Assembly (NCBI GenBank): GCA_964464815.1
Contig: CAYXHF010000008.1
Span: forward strand, 3,736-67,735
Origin: UBA11524 sp964464815
GTDB lineage: Bacteria; Bacillota; Clostridia; Christensenellales; Aristaeellaceae
Reading direction: 5' to 3'
Length of the DNA stretch: 64,000 bases
The translations under genes were made by a program, and so were the position numbers. Positions 26,948 through 35,527 of the stretch are shown piece by piece. The notes below the pieces were generated by a model, which had not been told where the DNA came from, did not search any database, and saw only the letters and a program-made list of their open reading frames with translations. Numbering within the stretch: the first letter of the stretch is position 1; every line of letters starts with the position of its first letter.

Positions 26948-27006
26948 CCCCATTCCTTTTTGCTTCATGCATTTGAAACCTTTTTTGCGAAAAACACTAA
27001 AAGCCC

Positions 27007-27035
27007 TTGACGCCGTGTCGTTTCTTTGATAGAAT
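27007..27035 (+). promoter_or_regulatory. promoter of the 27091 gene
   Basis: TTGACG (27007-27012), 17-bp spacer, TAGAAT (27030-27035). It is the start of the only plus-strand gene for many kilobases on either side. Confidence 0.65.
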
Positions 27036-27090
27036 TTTATGTAGGGAGAGTTTACCCAATATTATTTATTGATCGGGTATGGAGGCATTT

Positions 27091-29358
27091 ATGAGTATCG
27101 ACAACCAGCTTCTCTTCTGTTATCTGGAGGAGGACAATATCCAGGCGGCTTATTTTCGCGTCCGTCCGTTGCTGACGCCGGAAGCGGACATCCGTCAGGA
27201 GGCACTGGCGCAGTATCCCACGGAGGGCTGCCTGCGCATCGTCCCCGACCGCAACGAACAGCATACGTTCAAAAACCGCATGCGTTCCCTGGGCGCTTAT
27301 TGCCTGGTGGACCTGTCTGATTTGCCCGCAGATGCAACAAAGATTCGCACCAACAAAAATTTCCGGCCGGAGCGCGGCGAAACGAACCAGTATATCCTTT
27401 ATTCCGATACGGTTCGCGCCCTGCCCGAGCATAGCTTCTATGAAATCGTCGATGGCACGGCGGAGGATTTTGCCACCGCCGCCGAAAAGGCTGTCACGCC
27501 TTTGTTTTATATCCGCCAGGACGATGTCCTCTACGGCCCGGTGCGCAAAAAGCAGCCGGAAAAGCCGGAGAAGAGTGGTGAGTTGTCCGCCATGCTCTTC
27601 ACCCTGCCCTGCCCCGATGGTGTGGAGCGCACGCTGCTGTGCGTCAAGGATGCGCCGGTGAGCACGCGTCCTGCCCCTGTGGCACGTCAGGCCAAGCCGA
27701 AGAAGGAAAAGGCCAACGCGCGTCCTGCCACTGACGAGGCGGCCGCCGCTACTGCACCTGCCGCTGAGCCGGAGGCTGCCGACGAGGTGCTGCCCATCGG
27801 CCAGACGCTGAACATTCTGGATGAAACGAAGAATTTCGAGGAAACCCTGCAAGGGCTGGACAAGCCCGTTTCCGGCGACGCCAATCTGCTGCACCAGCAG
27901 GATGCACAGCCCACGCGTCTGCCGCCGAGCATGCTCAAAACCGGGCCGCTAACGGGTACGCCGCTGGTGCGCACGCCCCTGCGCACGGCCACGCCGCCGA
28001 GCAAGAACCGCGTGCAGGAGACGGTCAGCAACCAGTGGTATGTGGGCAAGTACGAACCGCCGACGCAGAATCTGCCCAACGGCACGCCCATGCGCCCCAT
28101 TGACAATCCCGTGGCTGAGGCCATCAACACCTTCCGCGCCGCATGGCGCATGCCGGAGGTGCGCGAACAGCTGCTGGACTTTGTGCTGTCGCTGGAAGGT
28201 CTGCGCAACAAGCTTGAACCCCGCATTTGCAAGGATCGCAACGTGACGGCCATGCAGCGCGTGCTGCGTGACCGCTTGCAGGATTTGGAGGCCGAGCGTC
28301 TGACGGCGCTGTGCCAGCTGGACAAGGCGCGCCGTGATGTGGACGCCTATCGTCAGGAAATCATCACCGGCATGACCACGCGCCTGCAAAAGGAAACGGA
28401 CAAGCTGGAAAGCGACCGCGCCGCCTGTCAGGAGCGCGTCAGCAGCCTCAAGGCCGAGCTGAACAGCCTGACGCTTCAGCGCGATTCGCTGCTGGAGCAT
28501 ATCAACTCCCTGCAGAACGATGCGCTGCCCGCCACAATTTCCAAGCTGCTGAACAACTTGCAGCTTTCGATTCCGATTACGGGTCAGCCGCTGCGCCTGA
28601 GCCCGGTCAGCGGTACGGATGCCGACCTGGATGAGCTGCTGCGCCGCCTGAATGACATTTGCCAGCAGTGTGGCGTGACGCTGGAAAAGAATTTCTCCAT
28701 CGCCCTGCTGGTGCTGCTGGCTGTCAGCGATCGTGTGGGTTTGACGACCACAACGCCTGCACCGACGGCCACCCTGCTGCGCAATATCGCCGGTGCGATG
28801 GGCTGGCAGCATAGCTTTGGCCATCAGGTGGCCGCCGAGCAGCGTCCGATGACGTCGCTCCGTCCGGTCGATGCCACGCCCGCTGTGCTGCTGACGAGCC
28901 TGCCCAACTATGCGCCGATTGCTGGCATGCACAAGCTGCTGCTGGCGCGCAGCCAGTCTTCCATGACGCGCAATGCCGCCTATGACGCCAGCCAATGGCC
29001 GATTCTGCCGCTGCCGTCGCTCTCCTTCGTGCCGGAGCTGCCGGTCGATGAGCAGGTGACGCCGGTCAGCGAGGCTTCCCTGCTGGCGCTGCTGGACAAG
29101 GCATCCGTCTCCGACGCGGAGATTGACGCTATTCTCGACCCCATCTTCGCCCTGGCAACGCCGCTGTCCGGCGCCGCGAAGAAGGACATGTACCGCTTCA
29201 TCGGCGTGTGCGCGGCCCTGATGGAGGGCGGCCTGGCTGTGGCAGTCGATTGGGCCATCCTGCTTTGGATTGTGCCGATGGTGGATCGCAGCAGCCGAAG
29301 CTTTGGCGACCTGAAGGCCCTGCTGGATGAATATCCGCTGGCACAGGCGCAGCTGTAA
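27091..29358 (+). CDS. large unidentified protein with central coiled coil
   Basis: A 755-residue cytoplasmic protein; GGAGG at 27081-27085 decides for ATG 27091 over ATG 27079. Layout: a mixed alpha/beta N-terminal domain (about 1-180), an Ala/Pro-rich linker (about 185-330), a predicted coiled coil (about 385-480, e.g. KETDKLESDRAACQERVSSL) and a C-terminal helical domain. No Walker, HTH or catalytic motif was found. It is monocistronic, with its own promoter and terminator, and flanked by minus-strand sporulation and envelope genes. Codon use resembles its neighbours, so it is not an obvious recent arrival. Confidence 0.75.
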   Translation: MSIDNQLLFCYLEEDNIQAAYFRVRPLLTPEADIRQEALAQYPTEGCLRIVPDRNEQHTFKNRMRSLGAYCLVDLSDLPADATKIRTNKNFRPERGETNQYILYSDTVRALPEHSFYEIVDGTAEDFATAAEKAVTPLFYIRQDDVLYGPVRKKQPEKPEKSGELSAMLFTLPCPDGVERTLLCVKDAPVSTRPAPVARQAKPKKEKANARPATDEAAAATAPAAEPEAADEVLPIGQTLNILDETKNFEETLQGLDKPVSGDANLLHQQDAQPTRLPPSMLKTGPLTGTPLVRTPLRTATPPSKNRVQETVSNQWYVGKYEPPTQNLPNGTPMRPIDNPVAEAINTFRAAWRMPEVREQLLDFVLSLEGLRNKLEPRICKDRNVTAMQRVLRDRLQDLEAERLTALCQLDKARRDVDAYRQEIITGMTTRLQKETDKLESDRAACQERVSSLKAELNSLTLQRDSLLEHINSLQNDALPATISKLLNNLQLSIPITGQPLRLSPVSGTDADLDELLRRLNDICQQCGVTLEKNFSIALLVLLAVSDRVGLTTTTPAPTATLLRNIAGAMGWQHSFGHQVAAEQRPMTSLRPVDATPAVLLTSLPNYAPIAGMHKLLLARSQSSMTRNAAYDASQWPILPLPSLSFVPELPVDEQVTPVSEASLLALLDKASVSDAEIDAILDPIFALATPLSGAAKKDMYRFIGVCAALMEGGLAVAVDWAILLWIVPMVDRSSRSFGDLKALLDEYPLAQAQL

Positions 29359-29365
29359 TTACATC

Positions 29366-29403
29366 AAAGGATGCCTGAGCAACATGGTTCAGGCATCCTT
29401 TTT
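29366..29403 (+). terminator. terminator of the 27091 gene
   Basis: AAAGGATGCCTGA (29366-29378) pairs with TCAGGCATCCTTT, followed by a T run to 29403. Strong intrinsic terminator. Confidence 0.85.
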
Positions 29404-29462
29404 ATAAACAGGCCGTCACCTGTCGCCCAGTGCGATGCGTGATTGGTCTGTTTTTTTGCTGT

Positions 29463-30362
29463 TCACTCACCCGTCGTTGTCTCTTCCGTCTCCTCCGGAT
29501 TGCCTTCTGCCGCGGCCTTTTCCAGTTGCATTTCCTCCATCGTGTCGGAAATTGCCTGTGCCAGATACGGCACACCGCACAGCACCTGCGCCAGCGTGTT
29601 TTCGTTCGTGCCGCATTCAATCAGGATGCAGCACGGCGCAATGTGCTGGTTGAAGCGTCCCGTGCGCACCTTCACATCCCGCGATAAGCCTTCGCATTGC
29701 TCCTCCAGATGCGCGGTCAGCTTGTCTGCAATGGCTTGATTGGCCGCAAAATCCGGCTTCTCCTGATAGCCGCCGGTCGTGCCCTTGCCGACCAGCACCA
29801 TAAAGCGGGCCACCTCCTCGCCGCCAATGCTTACGGTGCGGCGAATCGTCGATGTGGACGCAATTGCGTCGCGGTGCAGGTCGATGTACAGGTCGTACGT
29901 TTCTCCAGCCGCCAGACGGTTTTCCAGCATCGTCAGGGATCTGGCGTAGGCATCCTCCAGCCTTGGCGGCTCAAAGGCCGTCGTGTCATGCACCACGGTG
30001 TAGCCCACGGCCTCCAGCGATGCACACAGTGCCGCACCGACCGCCACCACGTTGTAGCCTTCGTCCTTCGTGCGCCACTTTTCCGTCTCCTGATAGCGAT
30101 CCTCCGGCACCTGCTGATACGCCTCCCACGTGTGCGTGTGGTAGATGAGGATACGTCCCTGCCGCATTTGCTGCGGTGGACGAATCACCTCCATCTGGAA
30201 GACGCTTGCCTCCTGCGCAGGTGCCGCAGTCGGTGCGGTCGGTGCAGGAGGCGGCGATACCTCCTCGCCCTGCGACAGGTCGAACGTCACCTCGCCTTCT
30301 GCCCTTGTCAGCATCATCACCACACAGGCAAGCCCTGCCAACCATCGCCGACCTCCCGACAT
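29463..30362 (-). CDS. spoIIP: stage II sporulation protein P (peptidoglycan amidase/endopeptidase)
   Basis: A 299-residue secreted or membrane-anchored hydrolase that, with SpoIID and SpoIIM, degrades septal peptidoglycan during engulfment. It has an N-terminal hydrophobic segment and a Pro/Ala linker, then the amidase domain: ILIYHTHTWEAY (zinc His), YDLYIDLHRDA (second His) and ILIECGTNENTLAQ (catalytic Glu). The acidic C-terminal tail is unusual in its ETEETTTGE repeat. It is 67 nt downstream of gpr, the order known from Bacillus and Clostridia. Confidence 0.9.
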   Translation of the reverse strand: MSGGRRWLAGLACVVMMLTRAEGEVTFDLSQGEEVSPPPAPTAPTAAPAQEASVFQMEVIRPPQQMRQGRILIYHTHTWEAYQQVPEDRYQETEKWRTKDEGYNVVAVGAALCASLEAVGYTVVHDTTAFEPPRLEDAYARSLTMLENRLAAGETYDLYIDLHRDAIASTSTIRRTVSIGGEEVARFMVLVGKGTTGGYQEKPDFAANQAIADKLTAHLEEQCEGLSRDVKVRTGRFNQHIAPCCILIECGTNENTLAQVLCGVPYLAQAISDTMEEMQLEKAAAEGNPEETEETTTGE

Positions 30363-30429
30363 GCATCACACCGCCTTTCCTCCATCGGTGTATGGTATGC
30401 ACGCCGTGTCACCAATATACCAACACGCG

Positions 30430-31308
30430 TCAATGCAGATACATGGATAGCTCCTCGATTTCCATGCTGCTCTGCAACGCGCCATTGACCGACAGCGCCA
30501 GCAAATCTGCCAGACCTGCGACAAGCTCATCAATGTTGCGTGGCGTCACCACAAAATCGCCGGAGAAGCCGTTTGTCAGCTCCTGCGCCGCCTCCATGGC
30601 ATCCTCGCAGTCCTCCTTCATGATGTCGCGCAGTGCATCCCGGACGATGGTCGATGCATACACCACCAGCGGAATGCCGATGGCAATCACCGGCACGCGC
30701 ATCGTCTCCTGCGTAATGCCCATCCGATGATTCCCCACGCCGCTGCCTGGTCGGATGCCCGTATCCGTGACCTGAATCGTTGTGGCAATGTGGCTCGTTT
30801 CCATTGCCGCCAGCGCATCCACCACGACCACAGCCGAGGGCTGCACGCGCTCCACCAAGCCCTTGGCCAGCTCCGCCGTCTCCACGCCCGTGATGCCCAG
30901 CACCCCTGGCGCAAGCGCGCAAACATCCCGCAAGCGCTTTTCCTGCAAGTGGCGCGTGACCAGAATGCCGCTGACCACCCGGTCGCCCAGGGCGTCTGCC
31001 GTCATGCGCCGATTGCCCAGCCCAAGCACCAGCACCGTTCCCTGCGGTGGCAGCATCATGCGCAGAATTTGCGCCACCTGACGCGCCACGCGCATACGCT
31101 CCTCCGGCGGCATCGTCGGCAGCTGCGCATCCGTCAGCGTCCAATACAGCCCCTTGGCCTTGCCCAAGCGCTCCGCCGCCTTATCCGACTCCACACGCAC
31201 CCACGTCATTTCCGATGCGCCCTGCTGCTGCCGCTGGACGGAAACACCTTCTCCCAGTCCACCGGGACAACCCATGCGCTCCATCGCCAAATCCGTTCGA
31301 TACTGCAT
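30430..31308 (-). CDS. gpr: germination protease GPR
   Basis: A 292-residue member of family A25, which degrades small acid-soluble spore proteins at germination. It opens QYRTDLAMERMG, with the zymogen propeptide region before the SVQRQQQGASEMTWVRVES segment. LVLGLGNRRMTADALGDRVV and VVVDALAAMETSHIATTIQVTDTGI match GPR. ATG 31308 follows GAGGAGG; the frame to 31347 is unsupported. It lies upstream of spoIIP, with a candidate forespore promoter at 31335-31363. Confidence 0.92.
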   Translation of the reverse strand: MQYRTDLAMERMGCPGGLGEGVSVQRQQQGASEMTWVRVESDKAAERLGKAKGLYWTLTDAQLPTMPPEERMRVARQVAQILRMMLPPQGTVLVLGLGNRRMTADALGDRVVSGILVTRHLQEKRLRDVCALAPGVLGITGVETAELAKGLVERVQPSAVVVVDALAAMETSHIATTIQVTDTGIRPGSGVGNHRMGITQETMRVPVIAIGIPLVVYASTIVRDALRDIMKEDCEDAMEAAQELTNGFSGDFVVTPRNIDELVAGLADLLALSVNGALQSSMEIEELSMYLH

Positions 31309-31334
31309 CCTTCTGCCTCCTCTTTTTTGGGAAG

Positions 31335-31363
31335 TAGTTTGCCCCAACGTGCAGAAATGATGC
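31335..31363 (-). promoter_or_regulatory. candidate forespore (sigma-F/G-type) promoter of gpr
   Basis: Minus strand: GCATC (31363-31359), 17-bp spacer, CAAACTA (31341-31335). This resembles the recalled sigma-G pattern GHATR...CATNNTA, about 27 bp before the gpr start. The match is imperfect, and position and gene function add most of the support. Confidence 0.4.
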
Positions 31364-31435
31364 GTGCCTGCGCCAAAAAAGCAAAAAGGCAGCGACGATT
31401 TTTCGCCGCCACCGTATGGATGGTCTTATCCACGC

Positions 31436-31472
31436 AAAGGCCGCCGGAGCGCAGCTGTCCCGACGGCCTTTT
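31436..31472. terminator. terminator after the phosphoribosyltransferase gene
   Basis: AAAGGCCGCCGG pairs with CCGACGGCCTTT with one mismatch around a 12-nt loop, just past the stop at 31486 on the minus strand. The flanking T tract is short. Confidence 0.55.
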
Positions 31473-31485
31473 GCAGATTATGCTT

Positions 31486-32043
31486 TTAGCCGATGATTTC
31501 GCCCTTGGCGTTGAACAACGGCAGCTTTTCCAGATAAATCAGGTCGGTGCGCTCCTGCGCTTCGCCTTCGGCCAGGATGGCCATGCGGCCCACGATGTTG
31601 CCGCCAGCCCGCTCCACCAGTGCCTCCAGCGCATGCAGGGACTCACCGGTCGAAATCACGTCATCCACAATCAGGATGCGCTTGCCCTTCATCATTTCGG
31701 CATCATGGCCGTCCAGATAGAGCTTCTGCACCGCGGCGGTGGTGATGGACTTCACTTCCACGCCCACAACGTCCTGCATATACAGCTTCGCGCCCTTGCG
31801 CGCCAGCAGCCACTTCTTGTCGCCATGCTGGTTCGCCATCGCGTAGGCCAGCGGGATGCCCTTGGATTCGGCCGTGATGATATAGTCATACTCCGGCGCC
31901 TTCTTCAGCAGCTCCTTTGCGCAAGCCTCCGTCAGTTCACAATCACCAAAGATTACGAACGCACCAATATACAAATCGTCCGTCACGCGGCAGATGGGCA
32001 ATGCACGCTTCAGCCCCGCAATTGTCATTTCATGCGTCAGCAT
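31486..32043 (-). CDS. adenine-phosphoribosyltransferase-like protein
   Basis: A 185-residue type-I phosphoribosyltransferase. The PRPP loop RILIVDDVISTGESLHALE is complete. YDYIITAESKGIPLAYAMA and LYMQDVVGVEVKSITT fit the Apt/Xpt branch; purine salvage is the likely role but the base is not certain. ATG 32043 has AAAGGGG upstream; ATG 32028 is possible. It has its own consensus-like promoter at 32110-32138. Confidence 0.8.
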   Translation of the reverse strand: MLTHEMTIAGLKRALPICRVTDDLYIGAFVIFGDCELTEACAKELLKKAPEYDYIITAESKGIPLAYAMANQHGDKKWLLARKGAKLYMQDVVGVEVKSITTAAVQKLYLDGHDAEMMKGKRILIVDDVISTGESLHALEALVERAGGNIVGRMAILAEGEAQERTDLIYLEKLPLFNAKGEIIG

Positions 32044-32109
32044 ATTTCGTATCCCCTTTGTTTGCTGTCAAAAATAGTAAGAGCGCTTTCCGCAACGCTT
32101 TTACAATCT

Positions 32110-32138
32110 ATTGTAGCGCAAAAAAGCGGTTCTGTCAA
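32110..32138 (-). promoter_or_regulatory. sigma-A promoter of the phosphoribosyltransferase gene
   Basis: Minus strand: TTGACA (32138-32133), 17-bp spacer, TACAAT (32115-32110). Confidence 0.78.
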
Positions 32139-32214
32139 TTGATTTTCCCAACGATTTTCGCGAAAAACCATTTTTCATCCGGTTAATCGCGCCGCTGGAT
32201 GATAAGCAGCGGAA

Positions 32215-33699
32215 TTATAATAGGATACAAATCATGCCGCCGTCGCCTTCGTTGACGATGCGCGTGAGCGTTTCCTGTACCTTCTGCTGGGCATCGGCGG
32301 GCATGCGCGATAATTTACCGCTCAGCCCTTCCTTCACCATGTCGTTGAGCGACTTGCCAAAAAAGCTCGTGCCCCACACCTTTTGCGGGTCGCTGCTCAG
32401 CTCATTCGTCAACTGCCGCACCAGCTCCTCGGACTGCTCCTCCGTGCCGACCGTAGGCGTGACCTCCGTCTCCACATCGACACGAATCAGATGCAGCGAC
32501 GGCGCATGCGCTTTCAGTCGAATGCCGAACTGGCCGCCCTGGCGAATCATCTCCGGCTCTTCCATGGTCATTTCGGCCATCGTCGGCGTGACCAGGCCAT
32601 AGCCTGTTTCGCGCACGGCACGCAGCGCCTCGGCAATCTGGTCATACTCGGCCTTGGCGGCCACCAGCTCCTTCATCAGGCTCAGCAAATGCGCATCACC
32701 GTGGATGCTCGTGCCGCACTCCTCGCCCAAAATCTGATTGAACAGTCCATCCTGCACCGGCAGGTTGAAATCCATCCGACCTTCACCCGGACGCAGCTGC
32801 ACCATTTCCGGCGTGGCAATTTCCGCATCCTCCGCAAACACGGCCGACAGCAAATCACTTTCGCGCATCTTGTGCGCCGTCTGTCCGGCCTTTTTCATGC
32901 CTGCCAGCACCTTTTTCAGCAGCCAGTGATTCTCGTCCAGCGCATCCATCCACTTTGGCAGCGTCACATGCACCTGACGCAGTGGGAATTCCAGCAGCAC
33001 CGATTCCAGCACCTGCTGCACATCCTCCGTCTGCATCTCCTTGGCATTGAGCAGCATCACCGGCACGTCGTATGCATCCTGCAAATCCGCCCGAAGCGCC
33101 AGCGCCTCCCGGCTTTTGGGCGCGGCAGAATTCAGCACCACCACAAACGGCTTACCGAGTGCCTTCAGCTCGCTGATGACGCGGCTTTCCGGCTCAACAT
33201 ACGCATTTCGCGGCAGCTCCGCAATCGTGCCATCCGTCGTCACGACCACGCCGATGGTCGCATGATCCGTCATGACCTTCCGCGTACCAATTTCCGCCGC
33301 CTTTTCAAAGGGAATATCCTGCTCGAACCACGGCGTATGCACCATGCGGCTCCCCGCCTTGTCCACCGCACCCAACGCGCCGCGCACCATATACCCCACG
33401 CTATCCACCAATCGGACGCGCACCGGCACCTGGTCGCCCAGATTGACCGTCACGGCCTCGCTGGGCACAAACTGCGGCTGTGTGGTCATGATGGTGCGCC
33501 CTGACCCGCTTTGGGGCAGCTCGTCAGCGACACGCTCCTTCTTCGGGCCATCGGGCATATGGGGCATCACCATCAGCTCCATCAGGCGGCTGATGAAGGT
33601 GCTTTTGCCCGTTCGCACCGGGCCCAGCACACCCAAATACACATCTCCATCCGTTCGCTGCGCAATATCCTGATACAAATCATAATTCGCACGTTCCAT
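32215..33699 (-). CDS. spoIVA: stage IV sporulation protein A (spore coat morphogenetic ATPase)
   Basis: A 494-residue protein that polymerises on the forespore surface with ATP hydrolysis and forms the coat basement layer. Walker A GPVRTGKST is at residues 26-34, the Thr-rich switch GSGRTIMTTQPQFVPSEAV follows, and VRLVDSVGYMV acts as Walker B. The C-terminus is the conserved GGMICILL. Length matches the family. GAGGAGG precedes the start, and a candidate sigma-E promoter is at 33730-33758, as expected for a mother-cell gene. Confidence 0.95.
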   Translation of the reverse strand: MERANYDLYQDIAQRTDGDVYLGVLGPVRTGKSTFISRLMELMVMPHMPDGPKKERVADELPQSGSGRTIMTTQPQFVPSEAVTVNLGDQVPVRVRLVDSVGYMVRGALGAVDKAGSRMVHTPWFEQDIPFEKAAEIGTRKVMTDHATIGVVVTTDGTIAELPRNAYVEPESRVISELKALGKPFVVVLNSAAPKSREALALRADLQDAYDVPVMLLNAKEMQTEDVQQVLESVLLEFPLRQVHVTLPKWMDALDENHWLLKKVLAGMKKAGQTAHKMRESDLLSAVFAEDAEIATPEMVQLRPGEGRMDFNLPVQDGLFNQILGEECGTSIHGDAHLLSLMKELVAAKAEYDQIAEALRAVRETGYGLVTPTMAEMTMEEPEMIRQGGQFGIRLKAHAPSLHLIRVDVETEVTPTVGTEEQSEELVRQLTNELSSDPQKVWGTSFFGKSLNDMVKEGLSGKLSRMPADAQQKVQETLTRIVNEGDGGMICILL

Positions 33700-33729
33700 A
33701 GGCTGTCCCTCCTCTGCTTCGCTTGCTCC

Positions 33730-33758
33730 ACCTTATGAATCAGACGGAGGAAATATAC
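33730..33758 (-). promoter_or_regulatory. candidate sigma-E promoter of spoIVA
   Basis: Minus strand: GTATATTT (33758-33751), 13-bp spacer, CATAAGGT (33737-33730). This fits the recalled sigma-E pattern KMATATTT with a -10 of CATACAHT type, about 31 bp before the start codon. Confidence 0.5.
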
Positions 33759-33788
33759 CATCACGCGCATTAGCGTTTTTTTGCGCAC

Positions 33789-33813
33789 AAAAAAGGAAGC
33801 CAGAATTGCTTCC
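33789..33813 (-). terminator. rplS terminator
   Basis: GGAAGC (33795-33800) pairs with GCTTCC (33808-33813). On the minus strand a run of six T follows. Confidence 0.7.
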
Positions 33814-33889
33814 GACTTCCTCTTTATGTTCTGTTTCCGTATCAAGGGAACGCACAGGCTGTGACTTCCTGTCATTCCGCAAGACGTAC

Positions 33890-34240
33890 TCAGACGCGCT
33901 TGACTTCCTTGATCTTCGCAGCACGGCCCTGCAGAGAACGCAGGTAGTACAGCTTCGCACGACGCACCTTGCCGTGACGAATGACAGTGATGCTGCCCAG
34001 ACGGGGAGAATGCACCGGGAAAGTGCGCTCCACGCCGATGCCGTAAGACACACGACGAACCGTGAAGGTTTCACGGATGCCGCCATTGCGCTTCGCGATC
34101 ACGACGCCTTCAAAAGCCTGCAGACGCTCGTTCTTGCCTTCCACGACCTTCACCATCACCTTGACGGTATCGCCAATGGCAATCGCGGGAACGTCGCTAC
34201 GCAGCTGCTTCGCTTCGATAGAACGGATAATTTCGCTCAT
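33890..34240 (-). CDS. rplS: 50S ribosomal protein L19
   Basis: A 116-residue ribosomal protein at the 30S-50S interface. It has SEIIRSIEAKQLRSDVPAIAIGDTVKV, RLQAFEGVVIAKRNGG, FTVRRVSYGIGVERTFPVHSP and the basic C-terminus KLYYLRSLQGRAAKIKE. AAGGAGGAACCAAC precedes ATG 34240; the frame extending to 34363 reads the leader. It is transcribed alone from 34334-34363 and not with trmD/rimM as in many genomes. Confidence 0.96.
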   Translation of the reverse strand: MSEIIRSIEAKQLRSDVPAIAIGDTVKVMVKVVEGKNERLQAFEGVVIAKRNGGIRETFTVRRVSYGIGVERTFPVHSPRLGSITVIRHGKVRRAKLYYLRSLQGRAAKIKEVKRV

Positions 34241-34333
34241 GTTGGTTCCTCCTTCCTTCATAGACGTTCGTATCCGGCTCCGCATGAGGTCAGAGTTTTC
34301 CGGAAAGAGGACCGCCCGTATGTCACGCCGACT

Positions 34334-34363
34334 ATTATAACACACCTCATCCCCATTTGGCAA
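34334..34363 (-). promoter_or_regulatory. promoter of rplS with a leader of about 90 nt
   Basis: Minus strand: TTGCCA (34363-34358), 18-bp spacer, extended -10 TGTTATAAT (TATAAT 34339-34334). The leader between about 34327 and 34241 could carry autoregulatory structure; no known L19 leader motif could be confirmed by eye. Confidence 0.65.
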
Positions 34364-34410
34364 GAGGTTTTTTGCATTTTTTCCGGCATTTTTTCATATT
34401 TTTCGCAGGA

Positions 34411-35286
34411 TTAGTCCTCGTTTTCCGTTTTCGGCTCATGTCCGGGACGATAGGTAATATCATCCCGCAGGCGATAGAGCGTCGCGCCACGCGTTTTCTG
34501 GCAGAATGTCGATGCCCACCACTCCACGCTGCGCACCTCATCATACTGCACCAGACCGTAGCGAATGCCGTCCTTATTCTTACCGCCGCGCATGTTGCTA
34601 TCCATCCAGTGGATTTCATCCGTCTCTGGGTCATAGGAGAGCATGATTGCGCTATGTGCGCCCGTGCCATACTCATACTTCGCCGACATCTGGAAGTAAT
34701 CTCCACGCTGCACCTGGCGCATGAAGTCACACGCCAGCGCCATATTTTCCTCTTCGCTCAGCGTCTTATCATACTTGAACTGCGCCGCGACATAGAAGGG
34801 ATTTCCATCCTCTGCCGCGACATTCTCCCACTCAATCCCATAGCTATACGGCTTACTTTTCGCCGCCGGCAGGTTATCGGGCACCTTCAATTGCACATCC
34901 GGATATTCCGCCATACAGAAATCATCACGATTTTCCCGGAACAGATACGTCGTGAAGTTCTTACAGACATAAATATCGCCTTTATAATGCGCCCGCTGCT
35001 TTTTCCCATTTGCCTTCACATACAGGTCATGCCCCAATTCAACAATGCGGTTAATCAGGTCATCCCTTGCCGACAGCGTTGCGCCTTCCTCTTCTTCCGT
35101 CGCCATTTCCTGCGCCACAGGCGTTTCGTCTACAGAAGGAGCTTCTGCCGCCGTTTCTTCCTCATCCAGCATAATCTCGCCCTGGTCGATAATGGGCATT
35201 TCCCAATCTTCCTCTGCCCACGCCGTCACGCTCATCATCAGCAAGCACAGCAGCAGCAACAACACGCGTCGCAACAAAAAAATCAC
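34411..35286 (-). CDS. secreted protein with papain-like (NlpC/P60- or CHAP-like) features
   Basis: A 291-residue protein with a signal peptide (LLRRVLLLLLCLLMMSVTAWA), an acidic linker (about residues 25-68) and a globular C-terminal domain. Cys108 in YVCKNFTTYLF, His211 in GAHSAIMLSYD and Asp229/Asn231 in HWMDSNM are in the order of a Cys-His-Asp/Asn papain-like triad. A cell-wall or amide hydrolase is therefore plausible but unproven. The start is GTG 35286 (AAGGA just upstream) or TTG 35277 (GAGGTG at a better distance). Confidence 0.6.
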   Translation of the reverse strand: MIFLLRRVLLLLLCLLMMSVTAWAEEDWEMPIIDQGEIMLDEEETAAEAPSVDETPVAQEMATEEEEGATLSARDDLINRIVELGHDLYVKANGKKQRAHYKGDIYVCKNFTTYLFRENRDDFCMAEYPDVQLKVPDNLPAAKSKPYSYGIEWENVAAEDGNPFYVAAQFKYDKTLSEEENMALACDFMRQVQRGDYFQMSAKYEYGTGAHSAIMLSYDPETDEIHWMDSNMRGGKNKDGIRYGLVQYDEVRSVEWWASTFCQKTRGATLYRLRDDITYRPGHEPKTENED

Positions 35287-35527
35287 CTCGTCCTTTTTGC
35301 CGTTGCGCTACTATTTTACCTTATTCCGCGCATTTTGGCAAGCCCGTTTCTTTTTCAGGCAGGACGAGGTGACGTTTTTTGAGCATGCGTTAAGTTGCCA
35401 CTTGCAGGTTCAACCAGCATCGAAGGCGTCCAGCGGGCGATTGGCATGCCAGCACCGGGATTTCCGGCCTCTGGTTGTAACAAGCAAGCTCTGCCGTAGT
35501 AGAGGTTCCCTGGCAACTCTTTCAAGG

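Noticed and set aside
29986..30402. 138-residue Gly/Ala/Arg-rich frame overlapping spoIIP
   Set aside because: Shadow of spoIIP in another frame; the amidase motifs lie in the spoIIP frame.
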